From contig NZ_PYOG01000006.1 in the NCBI RefSeq assembly GCF_003026815.1, positions 124,001 to 188,000 of the forward strand: a stretch of DNA of 64,000 nucleotides, given 5' to 3'. The notes beneath the pieces are model-generated. The model was not told the origin of the DNA. It saw only the letters and a program-made list of their open reading frames with translations, and did not search any database. Position numbers and translations under genes: made by a program. Of this stretch, positions 46,256 through 56,100 are shown piece by piece; position 1 is the first letter of the stretch, and the number at the start of each line of letters is the position of its first letter. This DNA is from Photobacterium damselae (GTDB lineage: Bacteria > Pseudomonadota > Gammaproteobacteria > Enterobacterales > Vibrionaceae).

Positions 46256-46514
46256 TTATTTACCTTAAATATGATGATCAATATGTACGGATGATAGCAT
46301 TATGGAGATAAATAGCTCTATTCCAAATTAGCTAGAGTGTTTTTTTAGGTTACAGATTCGAGTTAACTTCTATCAAGTCGTAATACTCATATTTATTTTA
46401 GATTTTACTGGTAAGTAATTGAAATGGATTGTACTGGTATTAAGAGATGGTTTTGATGTGAGGGCAAACATAGCTACAATCGAACCGTTGTAGCTATGCT
46501 TATTGATTTATCGA

Positions 46515-47120
46515 TTAAGAATGAAGCGTTTTAATATATTCAAAATAGCCAAATACGCCATCTAGGAACATCTGTACCGCAAGCATAAGTAGCAACATAC
46601 CCATTAAGCGTTCAATTGCAGTTAATCCTTTCTTACCGACAATGCGCTCGAAGACTTCAGAGAACATTAAGATAGCAGCGGATGCTCCCCACGCACCAAT
46701 TAAAGCAATACTCCAGTCAAACATACGATTTGGATCTTGGTGCGCAACTAAAATCAAAGTTGCCAATATAGAAGGACCAGCAAGCATAGGAATAGCAAGT
46801 GGGACCAGAAATGGTTCTTCACCTGCAGCCATATGGCTAGAGCCTTCTTTGGATGGAAAAATCATTCGAATTGCAATAAGAAATAGAATGATCGCACCAG
46901 CAATAGAAACAGCTTGTTGTTTAAGATTTAAGAAGTTAAGTACGGTTTCTCCCACAAATAGAAAGAGAAACATGACTAACAACGCAAAGCAAAGCTCCCG
47001 AATTAAAACGATGCGTCTTCTCTTTTTATCTATATGCCTAATGATTGATGAAAACATAGGGAGATTTCCCATAGGATCCATAATCAAAAAGAACATAACA
47101 GCAGCAGAAAGAGTGTCCAT
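46515..47120 (-). CDS. MarC/YhgN-family inner-membrane protein
   Basis: This 201-residue protein has six hydrophobic helices and the MarC pattern: FFLIMDPMGNLPMFSSI at the start, AGAIILFLIAIRMIFP, and FLVPLAIPMLAGPSILATLIL. The D-P-x-G-N-x-P motif and length fit the YhgN group. The transport role once proposed for MarC in antibiotic resistance was not supported; function remains open. It stands alone. Confidence 0.9.
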   Translation of the reverse strand: MDTLSAAVMFFLIMDPMGNLPMFSSIIRHIDKKRRRIVLIRELCFALLVMFLFLFVGETVLNFLNLKQQAVSIAGAIILFLIAIRMIFPSKEGSSHMAAGEEPFLVPLAIPMLAGPSILATLILVAHQDPNRMFDWSIALIGAWGASAAILMFSEVFERIVGKKGLTAIERLMGMLLLMLAVQMFLDGVFGYFEYIKTLHS

Positions 47121-47541
47121 AGCGTACCCTAAATAAAATGTTAAACAGTCTGAGAGGAATCTCAGGAATTAATGATATCGATTATCTGAATTGTAGCGAT
47201 TCGGTGTGCTTTATGAGTAAAAGCAGGATAGTGTTCCGTATTATTAAAATGTCTCGCCGTTTTTCGGGCGTAAGTCTACGCTTTTCTTTTACGAACGCAT
47301 AGATATATTTTGTACTTTTTAACGGCATTGTGTGCGTTATTTTATCTAGGTAAACGATTGTTTTTACCTTATATGTTGCTTCTTTGGGCAGGAGTTATAG
47401 GTGAGTAAAGAGTAAGTAAATGCTTGGCGACAGTATGAGCGTCTACAAAACGTAGGTTTGATCAAAAAGTGCTATTTTAATCGTAGTATTTTGAGATTTA
47501 GGGTTCGTTATTAATAAAATGACTGCTAGTATAATGATTAA

Positions 47542-47762
47542 AAGTGTGAAGTGTTTCTAATCTTTGCATAAGGTATAGAATAATAACAATATGCTTTTTC
47601 TTTGAGAAAGCACTCCCAGTATTACGCTTAAATGAGGTTTGGCCGCCACTATGTTAAATGTTAATACATCTACTTGTTACAACATAGCTGAACTTACTCT
47701 TTGCTCTACATATCTGTAAGTTATTCGTGACAAACCCGGATTGATACTCCGGGTTTTTATTA
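47542..47762 (+). ncRNA. Candidate intergenic small RNA (about 220 nt)
   Basis: The 5' end is inferred from the -10 hexamer TATAAT at 47530; the -35 is weak. The 3' end is the GC-rich terminator. A 22-codon ORF (MLNVNTSTCYNIAELTLCST...) lies inside, but its ribosome site is poorly spaced. I did not recognise a named RNA family (Qrr, RyhB, Spot 42 and CsrB features were not seen). Confidence 0.3.
47732..47762 (+). terminator. Orphan Rho-independent terminator
   Basis: AAACCCGGA and TCCGGGTTT form a perfect 9-bp stem with a 7-nt loop, followed by TTTATTAT. It points away from any plus-strand CDS. It also lies just past the stop of the minus-strand acetyltransferase gene and may serve it weakly. 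Confidence 0.8.
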
Positions 47763-47794
47763 TCGAGAAAATGAATGATTATATTGTAATACAA

Positions 47795-48295
47795 TTAACG
47801 GATTCGTTTTCTCGGTCCTGCTAGCTGCATCATAATAGCATCGAGATTAATGGTTTCATCTAGAACTAAAGCGAACCAATCGTAACTCAGATCCAGTCCT
47901 TTTATATGGCCGTAAGTACCGTAGTATTTGAAACCAAACTTATCTAAGTTATTTATAGATGCGTGATTGTCAGGTTCTACAATAGCGTACAGTACCTTTA
48001 CGCCATTCTTCTTAGCGTAATCAATCCGAATTTGGGTAAATTTAGCGGCAATACCCATACGTCGATAGTCTGACGATACAAATAAGTACCCTAATTCAAG
48101 ATAGTCAGACTGCGTTTCAGATCCCTTGATACTGGCCATACCAATAACTTCTTGTTTGGTATTGACGGCGACGACATTCAAAAATGAGTCAGTAAGACTT
48201 TTCCAATTTTTTGTTTGGCGATTAAAAACAATCTCTGCTTCAGAAACAAGTTGAGCGTTAGGAGCAGTGATAAATTCAAAAGAATCGTGAAACAT
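47795..48295 (-). CDS. GNAT-family N-acetyltransferase
   Basis: The start chosen is MFHDSFEFITAPN at 48295 behind a GCAGG ribosome site; an upstream ATG at 48322 adds nine residues with no ribosome site. The 166-residue protein has the GNAT core: beta4 YLELGYLFVSSDYRRMGIAAKF with the acetyl-CoA loop RRMGIA (R/Q-x-x-G-x-A), then YAIVEPDNHASINNLDKFGF. The substrate is unknown. Confidence 0.82.
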   Translation of the reverse strand: MFHDSFEFITAPNAQLVSEAEIVFNRQTKNWKSLTDSFLNVVAVNTKQEVIGMASIKGSETQSDYLELGYLFVSSDYRRMGIAAKFTQIRIDYAKKNGVKVLYAIVEPDNHASINNLDKFGFKYYGTYGHIKGLDLSYDWFALVLDETINLDAIMMQLAGPRKRIR

Positions 48296-48547
48296 CGAGA
48301 ACCTGCAAAGGTAAATAATCAAAGAAAAATGCTCTTGAAGCGATAAGTGCTCAAAAGGCGGCGTAGTTTCTTTTTTGTTTGATTAAAAAGCAAGGGATTT
48401 TTAAGCGATTTTCTTAATTATTGAGAAATATAGGGTGTGAAATATGCTTACGCAAACATTGTTTTCTAAAATGAGGGACTTAAGTACTGGAAACCACCTT
48501 TGTGAGGAATAAAATTGAGTTTTTATTTATAGAATGGAGGTAGGGTC

Positions 48548-48640
48548 ATGAAAAAAGCATCAAAAAATAGAAAGTTGTGGTATTTCCATATGCATGAAAA
48601 ACGCAGTAATGCACCTGTAAGAAAACATATGAAGGTTTAA
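48548..48640 (+). CDS. Small basic protein (30 aa) of unknown function
   Basis: A near-perfect ribosome site (GGAGGTAGGGTC before ATG) precedes a 30-codon ORF beginning MKKASKNRKLWYFHMHEKRS and ending in MKV. It is very rich in Lys, Arg and His and has no hydrophobic helix, which suggests nucleic-acid or ribosome contact. It lies between the acetyltransferase gene and modA in a 371-bp gap. No family is recognised; the strength of the ribosome site is the main support. Confidence 0.5.
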   Translation: MKKASKNRKLWYFHMHEKRSNAPVRKHMKV

Positions 48641-48683
48641 AAAAGCTAAATAAGCTGAAATTCTTTTCTATTCGCTCTCTTGT

Positions 48684-48719
48684 AATTTTCGATATGTATT
48701 ATAGTATATATCGAAAATT
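48684..48719. promoter_or_regulatory. Putative ModE operator upstream of modA
   Basis: A 36-bp near-perfect palindrome: AATTTTCGATAT arms on both sides of a 12-bp centre that is itself symmetric but for two base pairs. The CGATAT...ATATCG core matches the ModE form seen before modD. It ends 16 bp before the modA start codon, overlapping the likely promoter. Confidence 0.7.
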
Positions 48720-48735
48720 CATGGAGAGTATTATT

Positions 48736-49503
48736 ATGTCTGTAAAAACCTGGGCTTATTCATCTTTGTTACTCGCACTTTTTAGCCAAGGCGTTATGGC
48801 AAAAGATGTCACAGTGTTTGCTGCGGCTTCGTTAACCAATGCACTAAACGAGATTTCTGCTGATTATAAAAAAGAATCTGGAATGAATACGGTGATGTCA
48901 TATGCCTCTTCTTCTACATTGGCTCGTCAAATTGCACAAGGTGCGCCTGCTGATATTTATCTTTCTGCTAATGAAAAATGGATGGATTATGTTGCAGAAC
49001 AAGGTGTTATTGATAAAAATTCTCGTATAGATTTACTGAAAAACGCCTTAGTGCTGGTGGCTCCAAGTAACTATCCCGAAAATAAGATCACGATAACTTC
49101 ATCGTTCGATTTAACAAAAGCACTTGATGGTACTCGTTTAGCGGTTGGCGATCCTGCTCATGTTCCTGCGGGTCGTTATGCCAAGCAATCTTTAGAAAAT
49201 TTAGGGTTATGGAAACAAGCGGAACCTTTGTTAGCAAGAGCAAATAATGTGCGCGGTGCTTTAGCTTTAGTAGAAAGAGGTGAGGCTAAATTAGGTATTG
49301 TTTATAAGACCGATGCTGATATTACCAATAAAGTTAAAGTTGTTGCGGATTTCCCTGCTGCTTCTCATAAACCAATCACTTATCCTATTGCTATTGTGAA
49401 AGGTCAAGAAGATAACAAAGATGTTGTTAGCTTTTATGATTATCTCCGAGGGAAGCAAGCTAAATCCGTGTTTACTAAATATGGATTTACAATCGTTAAA
49501 TAG
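48736..49503 (+). CDS. modA: Molybdate-binding periplasmic protein ModA
   Basis: The start MSVKTWAYSS at 48736 (GGAG 9 bp upstream) is chosen over an in-frame ATG at 48694 that lies inside the ModE-like palindrome. The 255-residue product has a signal peptide (cleavage near VMA-KD, residue 23) and ModA motifs: DVTVFAAASLTNALNEI, ASSSTLARQIAQGAPADIYLSA, VGDPAHVPAGRYAKQSL and LGIVYKTDA. Mature ModA binds molybdate or tungstate for the ModBC importer. modB and modC do not follow, so it is an orphan; the importer must lie elsewhere. It would feed cofactor synthesis for the reductase at 36-40 kb. Confidence 0.9.
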   Translation: MSVKTWAYSSLLLALFSQGVMAKDVTVFAAASLTNALNEISADYKKESGMNTVMSYASSSTLARQIAQGAPADIYLSANEKWMDYVAEQGVIDKNSRIDLLKNALVLVAPSNYPENKITITSSFDLTKALDGTRLAVGDPAHVPAGRYAKQSLENLGLWKQAEPLLARANNVRGALALVERGEAKLGIVYKTDADITNKVKVVADFPAASHKPITYPIAIVKGQEDNKDVVSFYDYLRGKQAKSVFTKYGFTIVK

Positions 49504-49600
49504 CTGACATATTGCAACGGCTTGATATGGTGATGCTTATTTGGAATAAATGATGTAATCTCACAAGTATCTTGAGTTACACATAAGTAAGAAGGTTTTT

Positions 49601-50113
49601 ATGCGTCGAACACTGATTGTGGCAGGTTTTATAGCGACACTTGCTGGTTGTAGCAGCGCTTCTCAGAATACTGAGTCTCAACAAGCGGCGGAGCAGCAAG
49701 GCTACAATGATGGTTGTAAAGGAGCCTTACAAAATCAATGGCTACCTGCTCAAACAACTTTAGATGCAATGAATGCAAAAGATAAGCTCAGTTATCAACA
49801 AGGCTGGAAAGCTGGATTTCAGCGTTGTGTTATTGGCATAGGACCAGTAAAAATTAACAGTTCCATGCCGATTGCTAAAGAGCATATCAAGCCCGAATCG
49901 ATGACTGAATATGGTTACGATCAAGGGTGCAAAAATGCGCTTCAAGGTACCTATTCAATTCAAGATGATTTTGCAAATGCGCCTAAACTTTCTGGTACGG
50001 CTGCTGAGTATACATCTGCATGGCACCGTGGTTATAACCGTTGCCGTATTGGATTGGGGCCTGTAAAACTGGCTCCTGGATTAATGGTTCCAAATCAGCA
50101 TACAAATAAATAA
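49601..50113 (+). CDS. Lipoprotein with two copies of a Cys-containing repeat
   Basis: A 170-residue protein with a lipoprotein signal and lipobox LAGC (Cys17). The mature part has two copies of one module: GYNDGCKGALQ ... YQQGWKAGFQRCVIGIGPVK and GYDQGCKNALQ ... YTSAWHRGYNRCRIGLGPVK, each with two cysteines that could form an internal disulfide. I recognise no characterised family; similar G-Y-x-x-G-x-x-x-x-x-x-x-C patterns occur in small exported Vibrio proteins. It has its own terminator and a fair ribosome site (AGAAGG). Confidence 0.75.
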   Translation: MRRTLIVAGFIATLAGCSSASQNTESQQAAEQQGYNDGCKGALQNQWLPAQTTLDAMNAKDKLSYQQGWKAGFQRCVIGIGPVKINSSMPIAKEHIKPESMTEYGYDQGCKNALQGTYSIQDDFANAPKLSGTAAEYTSAWHRGYNRCRIGLGPVKLAPGLMVPNQHTNK

Positions 50114-50131
50114 CAGCTCTAAAATAAATGT

Positions 50132-50171
50132 AAAAAAGCGAGCTAATAGGTTAATTTAGCTCGCTTTTTAT
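50132..50171. terminator. Bidirectional terminator between the lipoprotein gene and nagA
   Basis: AAAAAGCGAGCTAA and TTAGCTCGCTTTTT-type arms form a 13- to 14-bp stem flanked by A and T tracts between convergent genes. Confidence 0.9.
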
Positions 50172-50206
50172 TAAACTCTTTTATGAGAGCATTTTTAGAT
50201 AAAGAC

Positions 50207-51340
50207 TTAAAACTCTTGACGACCCATCTGGAAAATATGCTCAACCTGATTGTTATCATTTAATAGAACAATATTCGCTTTATAACCTTCAGTAATTTTA
50301 CCGTAGCTATCATCGATTTTAATGGCTTTTGCCGGATAAAGAGAGGCCATTCTCAGTGCTTCTTCTCGAGATAGACCAACATGCTGGATTAGATTACGAA
50401 CGCCCTCAATCATCGTAATTGCCGCACCCGCAATAGTCCCATCTTCATAATGACACTTACCGTTTGTTACATACGCTTTTACACCTGCCATATCGTATTC
50501 GGTCATATCTGTACCTGCTGGTGTTACAGCATCGGTAACCATAAATAATTTTTCACCCATAAGTTGGTGAGCGATACGAACCGAAGGATAATCAGCATGG
50601 ATGCCATCTACAATGATCCCTGCATGAGGTTTTTTATCAAAAATATAACCAACAACACCTGGTTCACGAGATCCGAGGGGAGTCATTGCATTATATAAAT
50701 GAGTAGCCATCTCTAAACCATTTTTTTCGCATACTTGAGCATAGGTTGCATTGGTGTGACCTAGAGAAACAGTAATTCCTGCATTTCTAACAATATCAAT
50801 AGCTTCTTGACTAGTATTTTCAGGAGCTACGGTTAGAACTCGAATCTTATCTGCATTTTGAGCAAAGAAGCGCGCAGTTGGTAGATCCAATTCACGAATA
50901 AATTCTTGGCGATGAGCGCCTTTCTTTTCAATACTAATGAATGGTCCTTCAAGATGGAGACCGAGCACGCCATGAGTTTCTGGCTGATCTAATTCACCAA
51001 CAATTGAGACAATATTTTCCATTGCTTGTTGATCGCTGGTGATAAAGGTGGGTAAAAATTGAGTTGTCCCCGTCTTCAAATTTGTTTTATTCATGATATC
51101 TAAGGTATTTAGACTAGGATCGGTATTAAGTAATACGCCACCACAGCCATTTAACTGTAGGTCAATAAACCCTGCCGTTGCTAAATAGCCTTTACCATCT
51201 ATTTGGACATTAGGCAGTTGCATGTCCATTATTTTATCATTCGAAATAACTTTTGTAATTGTGTCATTTTCAATAATGATAATTTGATTGTGATGAATTT
51301 CTACACCATCGAAAACGTTAACATTAGTAATCGCGTACAT
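50207..51340 (-). CDS. nagA: N-acetylglucosamine-6-phosphate deacetylase
   Basis: This 377-residue amidohydrolase has the NagA motifs: GFIDLQLNGCGG, the metal-site HLEGPFIS, VSLGHTNA, HLYNAMTPLGSREPG, GIIVDGIHADYP and the catalytic Asp in VTDAVTPAGT. It removes acetate from GlcNAc-6-P in chitin and cell-wall amino-sugar use. No nagB, nagE or nagC adjoins it. A NagC-like dyad lies just upstream. Confidence 0.92.
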   Translation of the reverse strand: MYAITNVNVFDGVEIHHNQIIIIENDTITKVISNDKIMDMQLPNVQIDGKGYLATAGFIDLQLNGCGGVLLNTDPSLNTLDIMNKTNLKTGTTQFLPTFITSDQQAMENIVSIVGELDQPETHGVLGLHLEGPFISIEKKGAHRQEFIRELDLPTARFFAQNADKIRVLTVAPENTSQEAIDIVRNAGITVSLGHTNATYAQVCEKNGLEMATHLYNAMTPLGSREPGVVGYIFDKKPHAGIIVDGIHADYPSVRIAHQLMGEKLFMVTDAVTPAGTDMTEYDMAGVKAYVTNGKCHYEDGTIAGAAITMIEGVRNLIQHVGLSREEALRMASLYPAKAIKIDDSYGKITEGYKANIVLLNDNNQVEHIFQMGRQEF

Positions 51341-51361
51341 ACAGGGCTCTCGTTATTGTAA

Positions 51362-51384
51362 GTTATTTTTCTTTGTGAAATAAC
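51362..51384. promoter_or_regulatory. Possible NagC operator upstream of nagA
   Basis: GTTATTTTTC and GAAATAAC flank a short centre, 22 bp before the nagA start. The A/T-rich arms with an inner TTC/GAA step resemble NagC sites. The match is partial. Confidence 0.4.
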
Positions 51385-51551
51385 ATACCAGTCATTTTAT
51401 AAGCAGGTCAAGAGAAAGCAATCTGATCTGAGCGTGATAGAAGTTATAAATGGTATGAAAAGATAAGTTTAGTTAGGGACGGTTAATGTTTCTTTTGTTC
51501 AAAACAAGCGATAATAAGTGGTTATTAATCCATTAAACAGTAGGTTGCTTG

Positions 51552-52934
51552 ATGTCTCCCCAAACTATCTTTGCGAGTGTTGCATTAGTTATCGCATTAG
51601 GTTCTCTTGAAAAAAGTATTGTTACCACACCATTACCATTGATAGGGCAAGATCTTAATGCTGGCCAAGCACTAACTTGGGTAGTAACTGCCTATTTATT
51701 AGCAGCAACGGCAGTATTACCTGTTTATGGAAAGCTTAGTGATATATTTGGGCGAGTGAAAATGTTAAACGTTAGCATTGTTCTCTTTATGCTCGGCTCT
51801 GTTGCTTGTGGTTTATCCGACTCTTTAACTCAGTTAATTCTGGGACGTATTTTACAAGGACTGGGTGGTGGAGGTCTGATTGCATTGGCATTTACCGTTA
51901 TTGCCGACAGTATTCCTGCTCGTGTTGTGGGCAAGTATCAAGGTTATATTTCCATTGTTTATGCGGTATCGAGTATTGCTGGTCCCTTGCTTGGGGGGTA
52001 CTTTGCTGAGCATTTAAATTGGCGATGGGTATTTTGGATCAATTTACCGCTTGGAATTCTGGCGATTTGGATGATCAATCGTAATTTGAAACATTTAAGT
52101 ACAGGCCGTAAATCTCCATTTGATTGGAAAGGGGCGGGGCTTTTGATGTGTTCAACTACATTGACACTATTGATATTATCTCCTGAAGCTAATTTACCAC
52201 TAGGGTGGGCCGCTTTTGCATTATTATTGTCTCTAGTTGTTCTTTATTGGGTCGAACGTAGTGCCAGCGATCCTATTCTTCCTGCTCGTTTAGCCCGTTT
52301 ACCTGGTTATTTAGTTAGTGTCAGTCTAATTTTGTGTTCTCAGTTATTGATGTTTGCTGTCTTAGTATATTTACCTCTTCAAATGCAGTGGCAAAAAGGG
52401 ATGACAGCATCGGAAAGTGGCCTATTTATGATGGTCTTTATGTTCAGCATTACAACAGGTGCATTTATAGGCGGTAAGCTGATTGCTCGCTGGGGAAATT
52501 ATAAGATCTTTGTTGTACTTGGTTTCTTGATGGCTTCTCTAGCGTTATGGCAATTACACTTTGGGTTATGGATCCGTGTTGCATTAGCTTTTGCTGGTCT
52601 TGGCTTAGGATTTACTCTGCCAGCTCTTAGCGTAGTAGTACAAAATGTATTGCCGTCAAAGGATCGTGGTATCGGTATGTCTTTGTTTAACTTTGGTCGA
52701 GAGTTAGGTGGGGCTATCGGTGTTGCCGTGTGTTCAGCTGTATTTCATTTCCAGCTACCAAAAGATATTGTAATTAATAAAGCTGATGGACTAGCAAGCC
52801 TTGAACCTCAGTTACTCGCACAAAGTTTTAATACGACTTATGTTGTGATGGGGATTTTTGCTTTAGGGGCTTTCTTGTCTGCAATCATATTGTTGAAGTC
52901 TCAGTCCTTAGCGATAGATATTGAGAAACAATAA
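51552..52934 (+). CDS. MFS drug efflux transporter (DHA2, EmrB/QacA type)
   Basis: The ATG at 51552 (MSPQTIFASV) is preferred over the adjacent upstream TTG. The 460-residue protein has 13-14 membrane helices, motif A between helices 2 and 3 (GKLSDIFGRVKML), motif C (VSSIAGPLLGGYF in helix 5), and the opening LEKSIVTTPLPLIGQDL in place of the usual LDxTIVNVALP. DHA2 pumps export toxic compounds with protons; no MFP partner (EmrA) or regulator adjoins it, so the substrate is open. Confidence 0.85.
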   Translation: MSPQTIFASVALVIALGSLEKSIVTTPLPLIGQDLNAGQALTWVVTAYLLAATAVLPVYGKLSDIFGRVKMLNVSIVLFMLGSVACGLSDSLTQLILGRILQGLGGGGLIALAFTVIADSIPARVVGKYQGYISIVYAVSSIAGPLLGGYFAEHLNWRWVFWINLPLGILAIWMINRNLKHLSTGRKSPFDWKGAGLLMCSTTLTLLILSPEANLPLGWAAFALLLSLVVLYWVERSASDPILPARLARLPGYLVSVSLILCSQLLMFAVLVYLPLQMQWQKGMTASESGLFMMVFMFSITTGAFIGGKLIARWGNYKIFVVLGFLMASLALWQLHFGLWIRVALAFAGLGLGFTLPALSVVVQNVLPSKDRGIGMSLFNFGRELGGAIGVAVCSAVFHFQLPKDIVINKADGLASLEPQLLAQSFNTTYVVMGIFALGAFLSAIILLKSQSLAIDIEKQ

Positions 52935-53141
52935 CTTCTAATGCCTTTATGGTATATTTTATGTTGAATTAAATTTATAAAATACTGTTTGATTTTACGT
53001 AATTTCGAGAATTGATGTTTACTATCAGGAGATAAATTCAATAAAGTCAAAAAAATGACATTACCCATACATGCCCATTAGATATATATTGACCCTGTTT
53101 TATTGTGTGATAAATTCTCCATGCATATAAAAGGGGTCTGT

Positions 53142-56100
53142 ATGAATATAATTGATTTAAGAGATGATTTAGTAGTCGAATCTGTACAAGGTTCTGTATA
53201 TACAATTGATAATAAAGGAAACTTAGTTCAATTATATGCAGGTAGTCACCTTAATAAGGGCGATAAAGTTATTTTACAAAATGATGCTTCTTTTGACGCT
53301 CTTGTTCATAATCAAACTGTAACATTTGATAATAGTGCAGATAACATGACTGTTGAGGATTTGAAAAATTTACTCAATCAACAGTATGCTGCAACAGTAC
53401 ATCAAAATTATATCAATCAATCTCAACCAGATGATGATTTAGCTTCTTCTCTGTTAGTGAAGCAATCTCATAGTGTTGATCATCAAATTTCAAATAACGT
53501 AACCTTAGATACTATCCATAGAATGATTGAGGATGGTCAGGATCCAACGTTAGCACAACCTAAGCCTGCTGCTGGTAATGAGCTGAGCAGTTCGGCTCCT
53601 GGTTCTGTATATATCGATTATGACAACGATCAAATGTTGGCAGAGGCTGGGCATGATACTGCTTATAAGCCAACTAATAATCAAGAAAGAAAAGATTATA
53701 TCGGAGGGGATGAGTCTCTTTTTCTTCCACCGCTGCATGCTGGCGTACAGATCCTTTCAATTGCTGAAGATAATGTTATTAACGAATCCGAAGCGCATTC
53801 AAAAGTATCTATTACAGGTACAGTATCTCAAGATGTCAAAGTCGGTGATATTGTCGAGTTATCATTAGATAAGCAGCCTATTGGCCATGCGACAGTGACT
53901 CTTGTTGATGGGGAACTAGTTTGGACGACATCTGTTGATGGTTCAACGTTAGTTAATGCTAATCTCGATTTAGTGACAGCGACAGTAACAACGCATGATT
54001 CACATGGTCGTACAGTAAGCGCAACAGACGATCACACTTACAGCATTGATACAGACATTGCTGCGAAGATTACTATTACTTCGATTGCAACAGATGATGT
54101 CATTAACGCTGATGAAGCGTACAGCAAAGTACCGGTTACTGGTACTGTGGGTGCAGATGTGAAAGCGGGTGATACGGTCATTGTGATGGTTGATGGCCAC
54201 AAAGTGGGTGAAACTCAGGTTGTGGAGCAAGATGGCAAGCTAACGTGGACGGCGCAAGTCGATGGCAGCGTGCTAGAGCATGCAAGTGCTGATAGCGTAA
54301 AAGCTACGGTGACCACCACCGATGCGGCGGGTAATAGTGCCACCGCAACAGACGATCACACTTACAGCATTGATACAGACATTGCTGCGAAAATTACGAT
54401 TACCTCGATTGCAACCGATGATGTCATCAATGCTGATGAAGCACACAGCAAAGTACCCGTCACCGGTACTGTGGGTGCAGATGTGAAAGCCGGTGATACG
54501 GTCATTGTGATGGTTGATGGTCACAAAGTGGGTGAAACTCAGGTTGTGGAGCAAGATGGCAAGCTAACGTGGACGGCGCAAGTCGATGGCAGCGTGCTAG
54601 AGCATGCAAGTGCTGACAGCGTAAAAGCTACGGTGACCATCACCGATGCGGCGGGTAACCGTGCAACTGCAACAGACGATCACCTTTACAGCATTGATAC
54701 AGACATTGCCGCGAAAATTACGATTACCTCGATTGCGACCGATGATGTTATTAACGCCGATGAAGCGCACAGCAAAGTACCCGTTACCGGTACTGTGGGT
54801 GCAGATGCGAAAGCCGGTGATACGGTTATGGTGATGGTTGATGGCCACAAAGTGGGTGAAACTCAGGTTGTGGAGCAAGATGGCAAGCTAACGTGGACGG
54901 CACAAGTTGACGGCAGCGTGCTAGAGCATGCAAGTGCTGACAGCGTAAAAGCTACGGTGACCACCACCGATGCGGCGGGTAACCGTGCTACAGCAACAGA
55001 CGATCACACTTACAGCATTGATACAGACATTGCTGCGAAAATTACTATTACTTCGATTGCAACCGATGATGTCATTAACGCTGATGAAGCGCAAAGCAAA
55101 GTACCGGTTACCGGTACTGTGGGTGCAGACGTGAAAGCCGGTGATACGGTCATTGTAATGGTTGATGGCCACAAAGTGGGTGAAACTCAGGTTGTGGAGC
55201 AAGATGGCAAGCTAACGTGGACGGCGCAAGTCGATGGTAGCGTGCTAGAGCATGCAAGTGCTGATAGCGTAAAAGCTACGGTGACCACCACCGATGCGGC
55301 GGGTAATAGTGCCACCGCAACAGACGATCACCTTTACAGCATTGATACAGACATTGCCGCGAAAATTACGATTACCTCGATTGCAACCGATGATGTTATT
55401 AACGCCGATGAAGCGCACAGCAAAGTACCGGTTACCGGTACTGTGGGTGCAGACGTGAAAGCCGGTGATACGGTCATTGTGATGGTTGATGGCCACAAAG
55501 TGGGTGAAACTCAGGTTGTGGAGCAAGATGGCAAGCTAACGTGGACGGCACAAGTCGATGGCAGCGTGCTAGAGCATGCAAGTACTGACAGCGTAAAAGC
55601 TACGGTGACCACCACCGATGCGGCGGGTAACCGTGCAACTGCAACAGACGATCACCTTTACAACATTGATACAGACATTGCCGCGAAAATTACGATTACC
55701 TCGATTGCAACCGATGATGTTATTAACGCCGATGAAGCTCACAGCAAAGTACCTGTTACTGGTACTGTGGGAGCAGATGTAAAAGCGGGTGATACGGTTA
55801 CGGTCATTGTTGACGGTAAGACAGTCGGCACCACAACGGTTGAAAACCACGATGGCAAGCTAACGTGGACGGCACAAGTCGATGGCAGTGTGCTAGAGCA
55901 TGCAAGTGCTGACAGCGTAAAAGCTACGGTGACCACCACCGATGCGGCGGGTAACCGTGCAACTGCAACAGACGATCACACTTACAGCATTGATACAGAC
56001 ATTGCTGCGAAAATTACTATTAGTTCGATTGCAACCGATGATGTGGTGAATGCTGATGAAGCACACAGCAAAGTACCGGTTACTGGTACTGTGGGTGCAG

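Larger units (their letters stand above)
47121..47794. other. Long intergenic region holding a candidate small RNA
   Basis: These 674 bp lack a convincing ORF. The right half holds a promoter-like TATAAT (47530-47535) and a strong plus-strand terminator (47732-47762) with no plus-strand gene between, which is why a small RNA is proposed. The left half shows no structure I could name. Confidence 0.5.

Noticed and set aside
47641-47722. 22-codon ORF inside the candidate small RNA as a protein gene
   Set aside because: The ribosome site is badly spaced and the product has no features; kept only as a remark under the ncRNA.
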